Source: UBA7672 sp963784415 (GTDB taxonomy: Bacteria; Pseudomonadota; Alphaproteobacteria; Caulobacterales; Hyphomonadaceae). Taken from it: DNA of 64,000 nt. The position numbers and the translations under genes are program-made. This document shows positions 26,362-34,959 of this stretch, piece by piece. The notes under the pieces were generated by a model, which saw only the letters and a list, made by a program, of their open reading frames with translations, was not told where the DNA came from and made no database searches. The stretch is taken from the NCBI GenBank assembly GCA_963784415.1, contig CAWARK010000002.1:124001-188000 (forward strand), given 5' to 3'. Position 1 is the first letter of the stretch, and the number at the start of each line of letters is the position of its first letter.

Positions 26362-27246
26362 ATGTCTGACGTGTCGGCCTCTCGGACGGGAGAGCGCAGG
26401 ACGCAACCCCAGGCGCCAGGACGTGTGGCGTTGGTGGGTGCGGGTCCGGGCGATCCCGATTTGCTGACGATCAAGGCTGCGCGCCTGATCGCCGAGGCGG
26501 ACGTGATTTTTGCCGACAGGCTGGTCGGCAAGGGCATCCTGGAGCTGGCGAACCCGGGCGCGGAGATCGTGTCGGTCGGCAAGAGCAAGGGCGAGCACTC
26601 GGTTCCGCAGGACGAGATCCAGCGGCGGCTTGTCGAGGCGGCGCTGAGCGGCAAGCGCGTGGTGCGGCTCAAGGGCGGCGATCCTTTCATCTTCGGGCGT
26701 GGCGGCGAGGAAGTGGAAGCGCTGCGTGCGGCGGGGATCGAGGTTGAGGTCGTGCCGGGAATTTCGGCGGCGCTCGGGGTCGCGGCATCAGTGCAGATTC
26801 CGCTGACGCATCGCGACATGGCGCAGGCGGTGACGTTTGTGACGGGCCACGCGAAGTTGGGTGCGGAGCCCGATCTGGATTGGGCGGCGCTGGCGCGGGT
26901 GAACCAGACGGTTGTTGTGTTCATGGGCGTCGGCACCGCGGCGATGATCGCGGCGCGGCTGGTGGCGGCGGGACGTGATGCGTCGACGCCGGTGGCGGTG
27001 ATCGAGAACGGGACGCGTGAGGATGAGATCCGGGCGTTTGGGGTTCTTGGTGAGCTGAGCGAAGTGATCTATCGCGCGGGCATTCAGGGTCCGGCGCTGC
27101 TGATCATTGGTGAGGTTGTGGCTTTGGCGGAGGGCGCAGAGCGCGTTGCTGCGAAGCAAGATGCTCGTGTCGAGCCCGAGCATGACACCGCGAAGGCGGG
27201 AAAGGGCGCGCCGACCCTCACCGATCTGTGGAGGATGTTCTCGTGA
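26362..27246 (+). CDS. cobA: Uroporphyrinogen-III C-methyltransferase (siroheme synthesis)
   Basis: 294 residues. RVALVGAGPGDPDLLTIKAARLI near residue 22, VRLKGGDPFIFGRGGEEVEAL near 103, VVPGISAALGVAA and PVAVIENGTREDE are the SUMT signatures. It methylates uroporphyrinogen III twice to precorrin-2 using SAM. It lacks the CysG N-terminal dehydrogenase/ferrochelatase domain, so another enzyme must finish siroheme. First gene of the operon that includes the siroheme enzyme CysI. An AAAGGG RBS precedes the start. The C-terminus is extended by an acidic/Lys tail. Confidence 0.94.
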   Translation: MSDVSASRTGERRTQPQAPGRVALVGAGPGDPDLLTIKAARLIAEADVIFADRLVGKGILELANPGAEIVSVGKSKGEHSVPQDEIQRRLVEAALSGKRVVRLKGGDPFIFGRGGEEVEALRAAGIEVEVVPGISAALGVAASVQIPLTHRDMAQAVTFVTGHAKLGAEPDLDWAALARVNQTVVVFMGVGTAAMIAARLVAAGRDASTPVAVIENGTREDEIRAFGVLGELSEVIYRAGIQGPALLIIGEVVALAEGAERVAAKQDARVEPEHDTAKAGKGAPTLTDLWRMFS

Positions 27247-27563
27247 GTTCTGAGCGTCCGAAGCTGGGACCGGATATTCCGAAGGTGATTACGGCGTGGC
27301 TCACGACGTCAGGGCGCGTGGTTTACCTGACGAAGGATCGCGCGTGGTCGGAAGCGTTGGCGGATGCCGAGGTGCTGACGGGCGCGGGCGCGAACGACAT
27401 TCTGGCGTGGGCGGCGACGGACCAGACACGCGTGGCGGATCCTTATTTCATGCAGGTGTCGGCGGACGGAAAGGTGGCGGGGCGCGAGACGATCCGCGAG
27501 ACGATCCGGGAACGTGGGCCGACCAATCATCCGATGTTCGGTAAGCAGGCGGGGAACAACTGA
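27243..27563 (+). CDS. DUF2849 domain protein of the sulfite-reduction operon
   Basis: 106 residues from GTG 27243, which overlaps the cobA stop as GTGA; an upstream in-frame start at 27228 is less well placed. KVITAWLTTSGRVVYLTKDRAWSEAL and ANDILAWAATDQTRVADPYFM are the DUF2849 pattern. In alphaproteobacteria this family sits next to cobA/cysG and cysI, so it is presumed to assist sulfite reduction or siroheme delivery; no activity is known. Its stop overlaps the GST start by 1 nt. Confidence 0.85.
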   Translation: MSSERPKLGPDIPKVITAWLTTSGRVVYLTKDRAWSEALADAEVLTGAGANDILAWAATDQTRVADPYFMQVSADGKVAGRETIRETIRERGPTNHPMFGKQAGNN

Positions 27564-28195
27564 TGCCTAATCGTCCGATCAGCAAGCTGACGCTGTATGG
27601 CGACTCGATCTCGGGCAACTGCCTGAAGACGAAATGGACGGCGGACTATCTGCATATCGATCATGACTGGGTCGAGATCAGCGTTGTCGAAGGCGGCACG
27701 CGGTCGGATGGTTTCATGCAGATGAACCCGTCGGGGCAGGTGCCGGTGATGCGCCTGCCGGACGGACGCATCCTGCCGCAGTCGAACGCGATCATCCTCT
27801 ATCTGGCTGAAGCGATGGGCGGCAGCGACCTGATCCCGGCCGATCCGTTCGAGAAGGCCAAGATGATGAGCTGGCTGTTCTGGGAACAGTACAGCCATGA
27901 GCCCTACATCGCTGTGCGGCGGTTCCGGAAGAAGTTCATGAACATGACGGACGACGATCTCGATCCGCAGCTTCTCGCGCGGGGTCGTCGCGCGCTCGGC
28001 GTGATGGAGATGCAGCTGACATTCTCGAACTATTTTGTCGGCGACAGCGTCACGCTCGCGGATATCGCGCTGGTGGCGTACACGCGCGTCGCGGACGAGG
28101 GCGGGTTCGACCTCAACGAATTCCCGAACGTGCAGCGCTGGGTGGCGCGGGTCGAGAACGACCTCGGCATCGAGCATGCGAAGAAGGCTGCGTAA
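27563..28195 (+). CDS. Glutathione S-transferase family protein within the sulfur operon
   Basis: 210 residues. N-terminal thioredoxin-like domain (SKLTLYGDSISGNCLKTKWT, with cis-Pro in SGQVPVMRL and the glutathione contact QSNAIILYLAE), C-terminal helical domain ending NEFPNVQRWVARVEND. The start overlaps DUF2849 by 1 nt and the stop overlaps cysI by 1 nt, so it is translated as part of the sulfate-assimilation operon. A GST at this spot is unusual; it may handle persulfide or thiol intermediates, or protect Fe-S/siroheme enzymes. That role is inference. Confidence 0.88.
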   Translation: MPNRPISKLTLYGDSISGNCLKTKWTADYLHIDHDWVEISVVEGGTRSDGFMQMNPSGQVPVMRLPDGRILPQSNAIILYLAEAMGGSDLIPADPFEKAKMMSWLFWEQYSHEPYIAVRRFRKKFMNMTDDDLDPQLLARGRRALGVMEMQLTFSNYFVGDSVTLADIALVAYTRVADEGGFDLNEFPNVQRWVARVENDLGIEHAKKAA

Positions 28196-29856
28196 TGTAT
28201 CGATACGACGAATTCGACGAGACGCTGGTCCGGGAACGCGCGAAGCAGTTCCGGGGACAGGTGGAGCGTCGGCTCAAGGGCGAGCTGAAGGAAGAGCACT
28301 TCAAGCCGCTGCGCCTGCAGAACGGCGTCTACCTGCAGCTGCACGCCTACATGCTGCGCGTGGCGATTCCGTATGGCCAGCTGAACGCAAAACAGATGCG
28401 CGTGCTGGCGTCGATCGCGGACACGTATGACAAGGGCTATGGCCATTTCACGACGCGGCAGAACATCCAGTACAACTGGATCAAGCTGGCCGACATGCCG
28501 GACGTGCTGGACAGGCTCGCCGATGTCGAGATGCATGCGATCCAGACGAGCGGCAACTGCATTCGCAATGTGACGTCGGATCATCTTGCTGGCGCGAACC
28601 TCGACGAGATCGAGGATCCGCGTCCGTGGTGCGAGATCATCCGGCAATGGTCGACGTTTCATCCTGAGTTCTCGTCGCTACCCCGCAAGTTCAAGATCGC
28701 GGTGACGGCGGGCGATACGGATCGCGCGGCGGTGCGCATCCACGACATCGGCCTGCATATGAAGAAAAATGCCGAGGGCAAGATCGGCTTCGAGTTCATC
28801 GTCGGCGGTGGTCTTGGGCGCACGCCCTATATCGGCGTGACGGTGCGCGAGTGGATCGCGAAGGAAGACCTGCTGAACTATCTCGAAGCGAACATGCGCG
28901 TCTACAACCGCCACGGACGGCGGGACAACAAATACAAGGCACGCATCAAGATCCTGGTGAACGAGCTGGGGCTCGCGGAATACCGGCGTCAGGTCGACGA
29001 GGAATTCGCGGCGCAGAATACGTGGGAGAAGGTCGTGCTGCCGCAGGCAGAGGTCGACCGGATTTCGGCATACTTCGCGCCGCCGAAGTTTGAGCAGCTT
29101 GCGGCGACGTCGGCAGCGTTCGATGCCTTCAAGGCGGGCGGTCGCGAGCAGGCGCGGTGGGCGAAGAACAATCTGCGGCCGCATCGTGTGCCGGGCTATA
29201 TCTCGGTGCACATCGCGTTGAAGCCGCAGGGCGTCGCGCCGGGGGATGCGACGTCCGACCAGATGCGCGTGATGGCCGACATTGGCGAGCGCTATGCGCT
29301 GGATGACATTCGCGTCGCGCACGAGCAGGACATCGTCTATCCGCACGTGAAGCTGGACGACGTGCCGGCTGTCTACGCTGCGTTGAAGGCGGCGAGCCTG
29401 CACGCATCGAACGCGGGGCAGGGCTCGGACATCATCGCGTGCCCGGGGCTCGACTATTGCAACCTTGCCAATGCGCGGTCGATCTCGGTCGCCAATGAAG
29501 TGCAGGCGGTGTTTGCCGATCCGGAGTTCGAGGATGAGGTTGGCACGCTGCATGTGAACGTGTCGGGCTGTATCAATGCGTGCGGGCACCATCACGTTGG
29601 ACACATCGGCATTCTCGGCGTCGACAAGAAGGGCGAGGAATTTTACCAGATCCTCTTTGGCGGACGCGCGGACGAGAAAGCCGTGATCGGCAGCATTCAG
29701 GGCCCGGGGCTTCGTCACGAAGAAGTGGCGCCGGCCATTCGTCGCGTGGTGGGCAAGTATCTCGAGCTACGGTCGGCCAAGACTGAGAAATTCATCGATA
29801 CGATGACGCGTGTCGGACAGGCCCCGTTCAAGGACGCGCTCTATGCCTCTGCTTAA
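28195..29856 (+). CDS. cysI: Siroheme sulfite (or nitrite) reductase hemoprotein
   Basis: 553 residues. Siroheme/4Fe-4S ligands are CPGLDYC (Cys416 and Cys422) and CINAC (Cys459 and Cys463), followed by GHHHVGHIGILGV. Two ferredoxin-like halves (RQNIQYNWIKLADMPDVLDRL and RVAHEQDIVYPHVKLDDVPAV) are typical of the duplicated fold. It reduces sulfite to sulfide with six electrons. Operon neighbours (cobA, DUF934, cysH) favour sulfite over nitrite. No flavoprotein subunit (CysJ) is present, so the donor is probably ferredoxin. Confidence 0.93.
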   Translation: MYRYDEFDETLVRERAKQFRGQVERRLKGELKEEHFKPLRLQNGVYLQLHAYMLRVAIPYGQLNAKQMRVLASIADTYDKGYGHFTTRQNIQYNWIKLADMPDVLDRLADVEMHAIQTSGNCIRNVTSDHLAGANLDEIEDPRPWCEIIRQWSTFHPEFSSLPRKFKIAVTAGDTDRAAVRIHDIGLHMKKNAEGKIGFEFIVGGGLGRTPYIGVTVREWIAKEDLLNYLEANMRVYNRHGRRDNKYKARIKILVNELGLAEYRRQVDEEFAAQNTWEKVVLPQAEVDRISAYFAPPKFEQLAATSAAFDAFKAGGREQARWAKNNLRPHRVPGYISVHIALKPQGVAPGDATSDQMRVMADIGERYALDDIRVAHEQDIVYPHVKLDDVPAVYAALKAASLHASNAGQGSDIIACPGLDYCNLANARSISVANEVQAVFADPEFEDEVGTLHVNVSGCINACGHHHVGHIGILGVDKKGEEFYQILFGGRADEKAVIGSIQGPGLRHEEVAPAIRRVVGKYLELRSAKTEKFIDTMTRVGQAPFKDALYASA

Positions 29857-30337
29857 GAACGGCAAGGTAGAGCAGGATGCATGGACGTTTGCGGAGGACG
29901 GGGTCACCCCGTCCGACGGCGGGCCGGTGATTGTCTCGTTCGCCCGCTTCCTCGCCGAGCATGACGTGTTGCTGGCGAGCAATCACCCCATTGGGGTGCG
30001 GCTCGCCAATTCGGATGATCCGGGACAGCTCGCCCCGTGGCTCGACCGGCTGAGCCTGATCGAGTTGAGCTTCCCGAAGTACACCGACGGGCGGGCGTTC
30101 AGCCAGGCGCAATTGTTGCGGCGACGCTACGGTTACAAGGGCGAAGTGCGCGCGACGGGGCAGATCCTGCGCGACCAGCTGCGGTTGATGATCCGGTCTG
30201 GGTTTGACGCGATCCAGTTCGACGATGCTGATGCCGAGGCCGTGTACGAGATTTCCTCGCGTGAGCTATCAGAATTCTACCAGCCCGCCGCCGACACCTC
30301 AGCGTCTATATTCCTGAAAAGACATAGCAAAGTCTGA
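29843..30337 (+). CDS. DUF934 protein, sulfite-reduction accessory
   Basis: 164 residues from ATG 29843, inside the last 14 nt of cysI; the frame opens at 29810 but that part is antisense-like sequence. LIELSFPKYTDGRAFSQAQLLRRRYGYKGEVRATGQILRDQL-type core (seen in two halves) is the DUF934 signature, annotated in the literature as a probable oxidoreductase of sulfite reduction. It always travels with cysI in alpha- and betaproteobacteria. Mechanism unproven. cysH follows after 18 bp. Confidence 0.88.
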   Translation: MPLLKNGKVEQDAWTFAEDGVTPSDGGPVIVSFARFLAEHDVLLASNHPIGVRLANSDDPGQLAPWLDRLSLIELSFPKYTDGRAFSQAQLLRRRYGYKGEVRATGQILRDQLRLMIRSGFDAIQFDDADAEAVYEISSRELSEFYQPAADTSASIFLKRHSKV

Positions 30338-30355
30338 TCGGTCGGAAGCTATCCA

Positions 30356-31087
30356 ATGAGCGCCCTCGCAATGAGTGTTGAAACACCCGAACAGAAGGTG
30401 GAGCGGCTGAACGCCGAGCTGCGGGGGAAATCTCCGCATGCGATCATCGAGGCGGCGTTGCGCGAGTTTGGGCGGCGGCTGACCTATGTGTCGTCGTTCG
30501 GCGCGGAAAGCGCGGCGATGCTGAGCTTCATTGCCGAAGTCGATGCCGGCATGCCGATCGTGTTCATCGACACGGGCATGCACTTCCACCAGACGCTGCA
30601 ATACCGCGACTCGTTGAGCGCCCATCTGGGGCTGAGCGATGTGCGGACGTTTCATCCGGTAAAGGATGAAGTGAAGGCGGTCGACCCCAAGGGCGTGCTC
30701 AACAAGACCGATCCCAATGCGTGCTGTGAAGTACGCAAGGTGCGTCCGCTGGCGCCGGCGCTGGAAGGGTTCGACGCCTGGATCACGGGACGCAAGCGCT
30801 TCCATGGCGGTGGTCGCGCCAACCTGCCGGTGGTTGAATATTTCGAAGGGCGCTTCAAGGTGAACCCGTTGGTGAACCTCACGCAGGAAGACCTGCAGGC
30901 GCTGGTCGCCGAGCGGCGCCTGCCGCCGCATCCGCTGGTGGCGGAGGGCTATCCCTCGATCGGCTGCTGGCCGTGCACGGCGCGGCCTGTGGACCCGAAT
31001 GACATCCGTTCGGGCCGCTGGGTCGGCTTCACGAAGGAAGAGTGCGGCCTGCACCTGAAGCGTCAGGAACGTCCCCGCGTTTTCTAG
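30356..31087 (+). CDS. cysH: APS/PAPS reductase with 4Fe-4S cluster motif
   Basis: 243 residues (or from an internal ATG at residue 6). PP-loop-type SSFGAESAAMLSFIAEV near residue 45; cluster ligands Cys123-Cys124 (NACCEVRKV) and Cys204/Cys207 (GCWPC); catalytic Cys230 in EECGLH. The four cluster cysteines are the mark of the APS-type (assimilatory adenylyl-sulfate) reductase rather than the E. coli PAPS type, which lacks them. It produces sulfite for CysI. Last gene of the operon; no sulfate adenylyltransferase is in the window. Confidence 0.94.
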   Translation: MSALAMSVETPEQKVERLNAELRGKSPHAIIEAALREFGRRLTYVSSFGAESAAMLSFIAEVDAGMPIVFIDTGMHFHQTLQYRDSLSAHLGLSDVRTFHPVKDEVKAVDPKGVLNKTDPNACCEVRKVRPLAPALEGFDAWITGRKRFHGGGRANLPVVEYFEGRFKVNPLVNLTQEDLQALVAERRLPPHPLVAEGYPSIGCWPCTARPVDPNDIRSGRWVGFTKEECGLHLKRQERPRVF

Positions 31088-31307
31088 GGGGCGTTTTCTA
31101 AGGCATGTTCTGATCCGGCGTCTTTTGACGCTGCGTCCGCGAAGTAACGTTCATGTAATGGGCGCCGAAGCGCGCCTTTGGCCCGCCGTGAGTTCCATGG
31201 GTGGGCATCCCGGCTCGCATTTGGTAAGCAACCTCATGGGCGGGGCCACGTTGCGATAGCAGGCGCGGATCCGTTGGGGGCAACTGCGCGCTGGCAAGAG
31301 GTTCGAC

Positions 31308-32111
31308 ATGTCCATCTGGTGGCTGATCCCGGCATTCGTGGGCCTCGTTGGCGTCCTGATGCTGGTTGGCGGCGTGCTGAAGCTGTTCAAGGCGCACCTC
31401 GGCGGCGGACTGATGCGAATCCTGTTCGGCGGTCTGACGCTGGCGGGCGCGATGATTGTCGGGCTGATCGGGCTCAACCTGCAGACCTACACACAGCTCT
31501 CGAAGGAGCGGCTGGCGGGGCAGGTGACGCTCAAGAAGGTCAGCGACTTCGACTATACCGCGACGATCGATCTGGCGGATGCCGAGGGCAAACTGCGCGG
31601 CGAGCCGAAGACATACCAGATCACCGGCCAGCGCATTCACATCGAAGGGCCGGTGGTGAAGTTCAAGCCGTGGGCCAACGTCATCGGCATGGATTCGCTG
31701 TTCAAGGTGAACGAGGTGTACGGCACCTATGTGAACCCGAACTGCACCAACAAGTATGCGCCGCGCCGCGAGGCGACCGAGGAATGCAAGCCGGGCGATT
31801 TCTTCGGCTGCCTCGGGCAGAGTTGGCAGATGCTGAACCTCGCGGATTTTTCTCATACGTCTGCAAGCGGCCAGCTGATGGCCGATGGCGCGGTCTATGA
31901 CATCTTTGCGAGCCAGGACGCGTTCGAGCTGAAGCCGAGCCTCAGCAACAAAATCGCGATGGATCTGCAGGATCAGGTGGCGCCGAACGGTCCGGCGGAT
32001 TGCGATCCGGTGACGACGCCGGTGCAGACGCCGTCGGGCGCGGTTGAGTATCGCGCGCCGAATGCTGCGCCGGTGACGCCGGCCCCGGCGCCCACGACGC
32101 CGCAGCAGTAG
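31308..32111 (+). CDS. Uncharacterised membrane protein with C-terminal Pro/Thr-rich tail
   Basis: 267 residues. Two N-terminal helices at about 4-26 and 35-56, then a soluble domain of about 180 residues with KTYQITGQRIHIEGPVVKFK and DSLFKVNEVYGTYVNPN strands, four cysteines around 145-175 (CTNKYAPRREATEEC, FFGCLG), and a Pro/Ala/Thr tail. Similar proteins are widespread in proteobacteria without assigned function. The domain after the helices probably faces the periplasm. The 220-bp upstream space holds a perfect GCGTC-TTTT-GACGC hairpin (31118-31131) but no recognised RNA. Confidence 0.7.
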   Translation: MSIWWLIPAFVGLVGVLMLVGGVLKLFKAHLGGGLMRILFGGLTLAGAMIVGLIGLNLQTYTQLSKERLAGQVTLKKVSDFDYTATIDLADAEGKLRGEPKTYQITGQRIHIEGPVVKFKPWANVIGMDSLFKVNEVYGTYVNPNCTNKYAPRREATEECKPGDFFGCLGQSWQMLNLADFSHTSASGQLMADGAVYDIFASQDAFELKPSLSNKIAMDLQDQVAPNGPADCDPVTTPVQTPSGAVEYRAPNAAPVTPAPAPTTPQQ

Positions 32112-32114
32112 AAG

Positions 32115-32642
32115 TCAGCGGCTCTCGCCCATGTCGGCGAGGGCCCAATCGGCGAAAGTGGATAGATTGCCGCCGGAGAACAGGAAGCCGCGTACGCCTG
32201 CGGCTTTCGCGGCGTCGAGATCGGCCTGCTTGTCGCCGATCAGGAATGACCGCTCCTTGATGACGGAGAAATCCGTCATGGCGCGGATCAGCATGCCAGG
32301 CTTCGGCTTGCGGTCGAAACTGTCCTTGCGATAGCGCTCGATCGTGCCCTCTTCGTGGAAGGGGCAGTGGTAGATGCGGTCGACGTGGGCGTTGCTGGCT
32401 GCGAGTTCCGTGGTGAGCCAGTCGTGCAGCGCCTGCATCTGCTCCTCGGTGTAGAAGCCTCTCGCAATGCCGGACTGGTTGGTGACGATGAAGACGAGCC
32501 AGCCCTTTGCATTGAAGCGGGCGATGGTTTCGCGCGCGCCTTCGATCCACGCGAAATCCTCGACGCGGTAAACATAATTGCGGTCGACGTTGATGACGCC
32601 GTCGCGGTCGAGAAAGAGAGCGGGGCGCGGGGCGGCGGGCAT
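32115..32642 (-). CDS. HAD-family GmhB-like heptose bisphosphatase or histidinol-phosphatase-like protein
   Basis: 175 residues. HAD motif 1 LFLDRDGVINVD (Asp12 and Asp14), motif 2 VTNQSGIARG, motif 3 DRKPKPGML and ERSFLIGDKQADLDAAKAAG. This is the D,D-heptose 1,7-bisphosphate phosphatase group used in LPS core synthesis. The zinc loop is only half present: the C-x-H side exists (HCPFH), but the following C-x-C pair expected before RKPKPG is replaced by DSFD. It is convergent with the membrane protein and followed by an MFS gene 3 bp upstream on the same strand. Confidence 0.82.
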   Translation of the reverse strand: MPAAPRPALFLDRDGVINVDRNYVYRVEDFAWIEGARETIARFNAKGWLVFIVTNQSGIARGFYTEEQMQALHDWLTTELAASNAHVDRIYHCPFHEEGTIERYRKDSFDRKPKPGMLIRAMTDFSVIKERSFLIGDKQADLDAAKAAGVRGFLFSGGNLSTFADWALADMGESR

Positions 32643-32645
32643 TGC

Positions 32646-34043
32646 TTATGCGGTCTGTGGCGCGGCTGTGTCGGGCGCGGGGGGCGTTGCGATGATGTCT
32701 TCGCCGGTTGGGTCTGCGGGCTGTTCCTCGATCTTCGGCGCGGTGGCGAGGCCGCGCAACAGTGGCAAAAGCGAGATGGCGCAGATGACGGAGGCGAGCG
32801 CGAAGGCGGCGCCGGGGAAGAAGAAGGGCGCGGCGGGCGACGTCCAATAGTGGAAGGTCTGTGTCAGCACCAACGGCGCGAAGATGTTGGCGACCGACTG
32901 CACCGAGGCCATGGCGCCCTGCAGTTCGCCCTGCGCGTTCTTAGGTGTGCGGGTGGACATGATCTGGTTCATGGCCGGGCCGAGGAATCCGGCGAGGGCG
33001 CCGAACGGGATGATGACAAACACCATCCAGGTCTGGTTCGCCATCGCGTAGGCCGCGAAGGTGATGGCGCAGATGGCGAAGCCGAAGACGGCGGCGCGCG
33101 TGGGGCCGAAGCGCTTGATGAAGGGACCGGTAAGGCCGCCCTGCACGATGGTCGAGCCGATGCCGACGAAGACCAGCGCGAGGCCGATCATGCCTTCGGT
33201 CCAGCCGAAGCGGACGCCGGCGAAGTAATTGAACGTTGCTGGATAGACCCAGTGCGCGAAGTTGAAGAGGCCGAGCGCCAGCATGAACCAGGCGAGGTAG
33301 GGCACTTTTATCAGGTGCTTGAACGCGCCGAAAGCGTTGGCGCGTTTCCAGTCGAAGCGGCGGCGATGTTCCTGGTCGAGCGATTCCGGCAGGACGAAGA
33401 GGCCGTAGCAGAAGTTGAGGAAGGCGAGGGCGGCGGCGGCAAAGAATGGATAGCGCGGGTCGAACTGGCCGAGGAAGCCGCCGATGGCCGGCCCGAGGAT
33501 GAAGCCAAGACCGAAGGCGGCACCGAGCATGCCGAACGCCTGCGCGCGGTTCTTCGGCTCGGTGACGTCGGCGATGTAGGCGGCGGCGGTAGAGTGTGTC
33601 GCGCCCGAGATGCCGGAGAGGATGCGGCCGATGAACAGAAGCCAGACCGAATGCGCGAAGCCCATGATCACGAAGTCGATCGCCAGCGTGCCGATCGACA
33701 TGATGAGGATGGGGCGACGGCCGAACCGGTCGGACAGTCCGCCGAGGATCGGCGCCGACAGGAAGTTCATCACGGCATAGACGGTCGTGATGTAGCCGCC
33801 CCAGGGGGCCGCGTTCGAGATCATCGCCTCGAGCGGGATCTTGTTGCCATTAAGCGCGGCCGACTTGGCGGCGAGCAGCGCGTCCTTGCCGTTGATCAAT
33901 TCCGCCACGAGGTAGGGCATCGAGGGCATGATGACCGCGAAGGCCATCATGTCGATGAACACCGTGACGATTATGAAGAAGAAAGCGTTCTTCCCGTGCC
34001 GCGAAGCGCCGGACGGCGAACTGGAAACGTTAGCGGCTGACAT
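32646..34043 (-). CDS. MFS transporter, DHA1/TetA-like
   Basis: 465 residues from ATG 34043 (MSAANVSSSPSG); an upstream in-frame start at 34100 is not needed. About 12 helices. FIDMMAFAVIMPSMPYLVAEL, GGLSDRFGRRPILIMSIGTLAIDF (motif A) and GRILSGISGATHSTAAAYIADVT are the DHA1 tetracycline-type signatures. It is likely a drug/proton antiporter. It is followed by the GmhB-like gene after 3 bp and may be read from the upstream ArsR/SRPBCC cassette, whose last gene ends 53 bp before its start. Confidence 0.88.
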   Translation of the reverse strand: MSAANVSSSPSGASRHGKNAFFFIIVTVFIDMMAFAVIMPSMPYLVAELINGKDALLAAKSAALNGNKIPLEAMISNAAPWGGYITTVYAVMNFLSAPILGGLSDRFGRRPILIMSIGTLAIDFVIMGFAHSVWLLFIGRILSGISGATHSTAAAYIADVTEPKNRAQAFGMLGAAFGLGFILGPAIGGFLGQFDPRYPFFAAAALAFLNFCYGLFVLPESLDQEHRRRFDWKRANAFGAFKHLIKVPYLAWFMLALGLFNFAHWVYPATFNYFAGVRFGWTEGMIGLALVFVGIGSTIVQGGLTGPFIKRFGPTRAAVFGFAICAITFAAYAMANQTWMVFVIIPFGALAGFLGPAMNQIMSTRTPKNAQGELQGAMASVQSVANIFAPLVLTQTFHYWTSPAAPFFFPGAAFALASVICAISLLPLLRGLATAPKIEEQPADPTGEDIIATPPAPDTAAPQTA

Positions 34044-34096
34044 GGCCGGCTCCCGGGCGATGGACCAGCGCGGATACGCTGGACGCGTGTGTACAG

Positions 34097-34603
34097 TCAA
34101 TCATCGGTGCGTTTCGAAGGTGTTGCGGTGGCGCGGATTTTGATGCGTTCAAGGCCCGCGCGCCATTGTTCGCCCTGGCGCTGGTTGGTGAGCTGCAATT
34201 GGAACCCATGGCGGGCGATATGGTCCTGCGGAACCGTGTCCCAGCCGCTGTGTTCGACGCTGACACGGGTTTCGGCGCCGACCGGTTCGAAACGGACATC
34301 GACCTCGGTGGCGTGGTCCGGGCCGAAGCTGGCCTGGCGCCAGCCGACGATGAGGCGTTCGCCGCGTTCCCAGAGACGGACCGGGCCGACTTCGAACGTC
34401 TTGCCATTGGGCAGGCGTTCAATGAGGCGGCCGCCCGCGCCGGAGGGGTCGGGCGGTTCGAATGCGAGGACGCCGGGGCTGCGCGGCGTGAAGCGGAAGA
34501 GGTCGCTGTCGGCCCACCACGCGTCGATCTCCTGCGTGAAGATGTCGAACGCCTGCACGGGAGAGCAGGGCACGCGGATCGACACGATGACGCGCGATGT
34601 CAT
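34097..34603 (-). CDS. SRPBCC (AHSA1-like) domain protein
   Basis: 168 residues from ATG 34603. SIRVPCSPVQAFDIFTQEIDAWW at the start and RLIVGWRQASFGPDHATEVDVRFEPVGAETRVSVEHSGWD in the body define the START/AHSA1-like fold, a hydrophobic ligand pocket. Frequently coupled to ArsR regulators. It overlaps the ArsR gene by 4 nt, so it is translationally coupled. The ligand is unknown. Confidence 0.88.
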   Translation of the reverse strand: MTSRVIVSIRVPCSPVQAFDIFTQEIDAWWADSDLFRFTPRSPGVLAFEPPDPSGAGGRLIERLPNGKTFEVGPVRLWERGERLIVGWRQASFGPDHATEVDVRFEPVGAETRVSVEHSGWDTVPQDHIARHGFQLQLTNQRQGEQWRAGLERIKIRATATPSKRTDD

Positions 34604-34959
34604 TTCGCTGTCCGCCGGGCAACGTGGGCGGCGAAGGCCGCGAGCTGATCGGACCAGCCCTGTTCGGCACGGGCGAGCCACGTCTTGAGTTCGGACAGGC
34701 GCGCGCCGTTGAGTGCGTAGACGCGGACGCGGGCGTCGACCTCCGGGTGGGACTCGATGACGAGGCCGACGGATTTCATCTCCTTGAGGTGGCGACTCAT
34801 CGCGGGGGCGGGCAGGTCGAGCAGGGCGGCAAGCTCACCGGCGCGGCGCGGACCCTTGCCGAGAATTTCCACGGCGCGGCGGCGCGCGGGATCAGCGAGC
34901 GCCGAGAACAGCGCGTCGACGTCAGGCTTGCGGCTGACAGGCTTGCGGCGCGCGTTCAT
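34600..34959 (-). CDS. ArsR-family transcriptional regulator
   Basis: 119 residues from ATG 34959; the frame stays open to 35307 as out-of-frame read-through of the YjbR gene. FSALADPARRRAVEILGKGPRRAGELAALL and APAMSRHLKEMKSVGLVIESH are the winged HTH of the ArsR group that controls SRPBCC genes. No metal-binding Cys pair is seen, so it is not a metal sensor of the classical type. It overlaps both neighbours by 4 nt and probably autoregulates the cassette. Confidence 0.9.
   Translation of the reverse strand: MNARRKPVSRKPDVDALFSALADPARRRAVEILGKGPRRAGELAALLDLPAPAMSRHLKEMKSVGLVIESHPEVDARVRVYALNGARLSELKTWLARAEQGWSDQLAAFAAHVARRTAK

Noticed and set aside
32355..34040. Plus-strand frame of 561 codons opposite the MFS gene
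   Set aside because: Low-complexity Glu/Asp/Arg/Gly composition; shadow of a high-GC membrane gene.
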